Shown piece after piece: positions 5,392 to 5,813 of a DNA stretch of 5,813 nt. Positions within the stretch are counted from its first letter, which is position 1, and each line of letters opens with the position of its first letter. The notes beneath the pieces were generated by a model. The model searched no databases and was not told the DNA's origin. It worked only from the letters and a program-made list of their open reading frames with translations. Both the position numbers and the translations under genes were made by a program. Source of the stretch: REEP01 sp964603915 (GTDB lineage: Bacteria; Pseudomonadota; Alphaproteobacteria; Rhodospirillales; Defluviicoccaceae); the NCBI GenBank assembly GCA_964603915.1, contig CAZRWU010000197.1, positions 1-5,813 on the forward strand, given 5' to 3'.

Positions 5392-5813
5392 TAACGGCGC
5401 GCAAAAGCGAACGCGCGGCGGTGTAGGGATCGACGTCGCCGCTGACAGCCTTGCTCAACATCGCATGCAAATCCGCGCGCCGGCGCCCCGACAGCTCGTC
5501 GCGCAGGATGTCTTCCGCGGACTTGACAATCCGCATTTCCAGCATCTTGCGCCGCCGGGTCTGCAATTCGCCGCTTTCGTCGAGATGCCCCCGATGCTTG
5601 TCGATGGCGTGCATCAGTTCGTCGATGCCTTCCCTGTTCTGGGCGCTGGTGCGGACGACCGGTACATTCCAGTTGCTGTCTCCGCGGCCGAGGCTGCCCA
5701 GTTTCAGCATTGTCCGCAGATCCCGGACCGTCTTCGCGCCATCCGGCCGGTCGCATTTGCTCACGACATGGATATCGGCGATCTCGAGCACGCCCGCCTT
5801 AATCGCCTGAATC
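5378..5813 (-). CDS. meaB: MeaB/ArgK-type GTPase (methylmalonyl-CoA mutase-associated), 3' part (partial)
   Basis: About 144 C-terminal residues are visible; the frame is open through the right edge, so the start and the Walker A (G1), G2 and G3 motifs are outside. The first visible residues, IQAIKAGVLEIADIHVVSKCDRPD, are a characteristic MeaB stretch containing the G4 guanine-recognition motif, here S-K-C-D. A GTG at 5789-5791 is internal, not the start. The segment WNVPVVRTSAQNREGIDELMHAI is the G5 region with its following helix, and the rest is the Arg-rich helical C-terminus used for dimerisation in the family. MeaB proteins load and protect B12-dependent acyl-CoA mutases such as methylmalonyl-CoA mutase, using GTP, in the cytoplasm. 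Older annotation calls them LAO/AO transport kinase (ArgK). A mutase gene may lie beyond the window. The stop is TAG at 5378-5380. Confidence 0.88.
   Translation of the reverse strand, partial: IQAIKAGVLEIADIHVVSKCDRPDGAKTVRDLRTMLKLGSLGRGDSNWNVPVVRTSAQNREGIDELMHAIDKHRGHLDESGELQTRRRKMLEMRIVKSAEDILRDELSGRRRADLHAMLSKAVSGDVDPYTAARSLLRAVTEGL

Noticed and set aside
4974..5756. A 260-codon minus-strand frame across the protease end and the GTPase
   Set aside because: It is antisense to the protease and in the wrong frame for the GTPase, with Arg/Gly/Pro-heavy low-quality translation. Both real genes have clear catalytic or family motifs.

Overview
The window is GC-rich, tightly packed bacterial chromosome. 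Its gene content fits an alphaproteobacterium: a Caulobacter-type sugar-acid dehydratase of the IlvD/Edd family, a MeaB-type GTPase, and glycine-zipper and PF13387 (DUF4105/Lnb-like) envelope proteins. That lineage call is inferred from remembered family resemblance, not from a search. I see no mobile element, CRISPR array, tRNA or rRNA.

Left part (1-2184): three plus-strand genes for the cell envelope. The first is the 3' end of a glycine-zipper protein. Next, 27 bases on and in the same frame, comes a TTG-started membrane protein with three predicted helices and a C-terminal Lnb-like papain-fold domain. After a 134-base gap of lower GC, with a small hairpin and a strong ribosome binding site, comes a lipoprotein built from two copies of one small beta-rich unit.

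Middle (2185-4361): a 141-base convergent gap separates the lipoprotein from a minus-strand IlvD/Edd dehydratase that most resembles D-xylonate dehydratase (XylD). The best-supported start of that gene is 39 bases inside the longest open frame. A 251-base divergent spacer upstream of it holds a perfect 8-bp inverted repeat with a 3-base centre, a candidate operator or hairpin.

Right part (4362-5813): a plus-strand M48 (HtpX-like) membrane zinc protease converges on the 3' part of a minus-strand meaB-type GTPase that runs off the window edge. A nested hairpin lies between and over their ends and could act as a two-way terminator.

The genes do not form one pathway. The left three are plausibly a loose envelope group; the dehydratase, protease and GTPase look like separately controlled units. 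I did not find a convincing new multi-gene system. The best leads are the palindrome in the divergent spacer, the Lnb-like protein next to a lipoprotein, and the isolated sugar-acid dehydratase.
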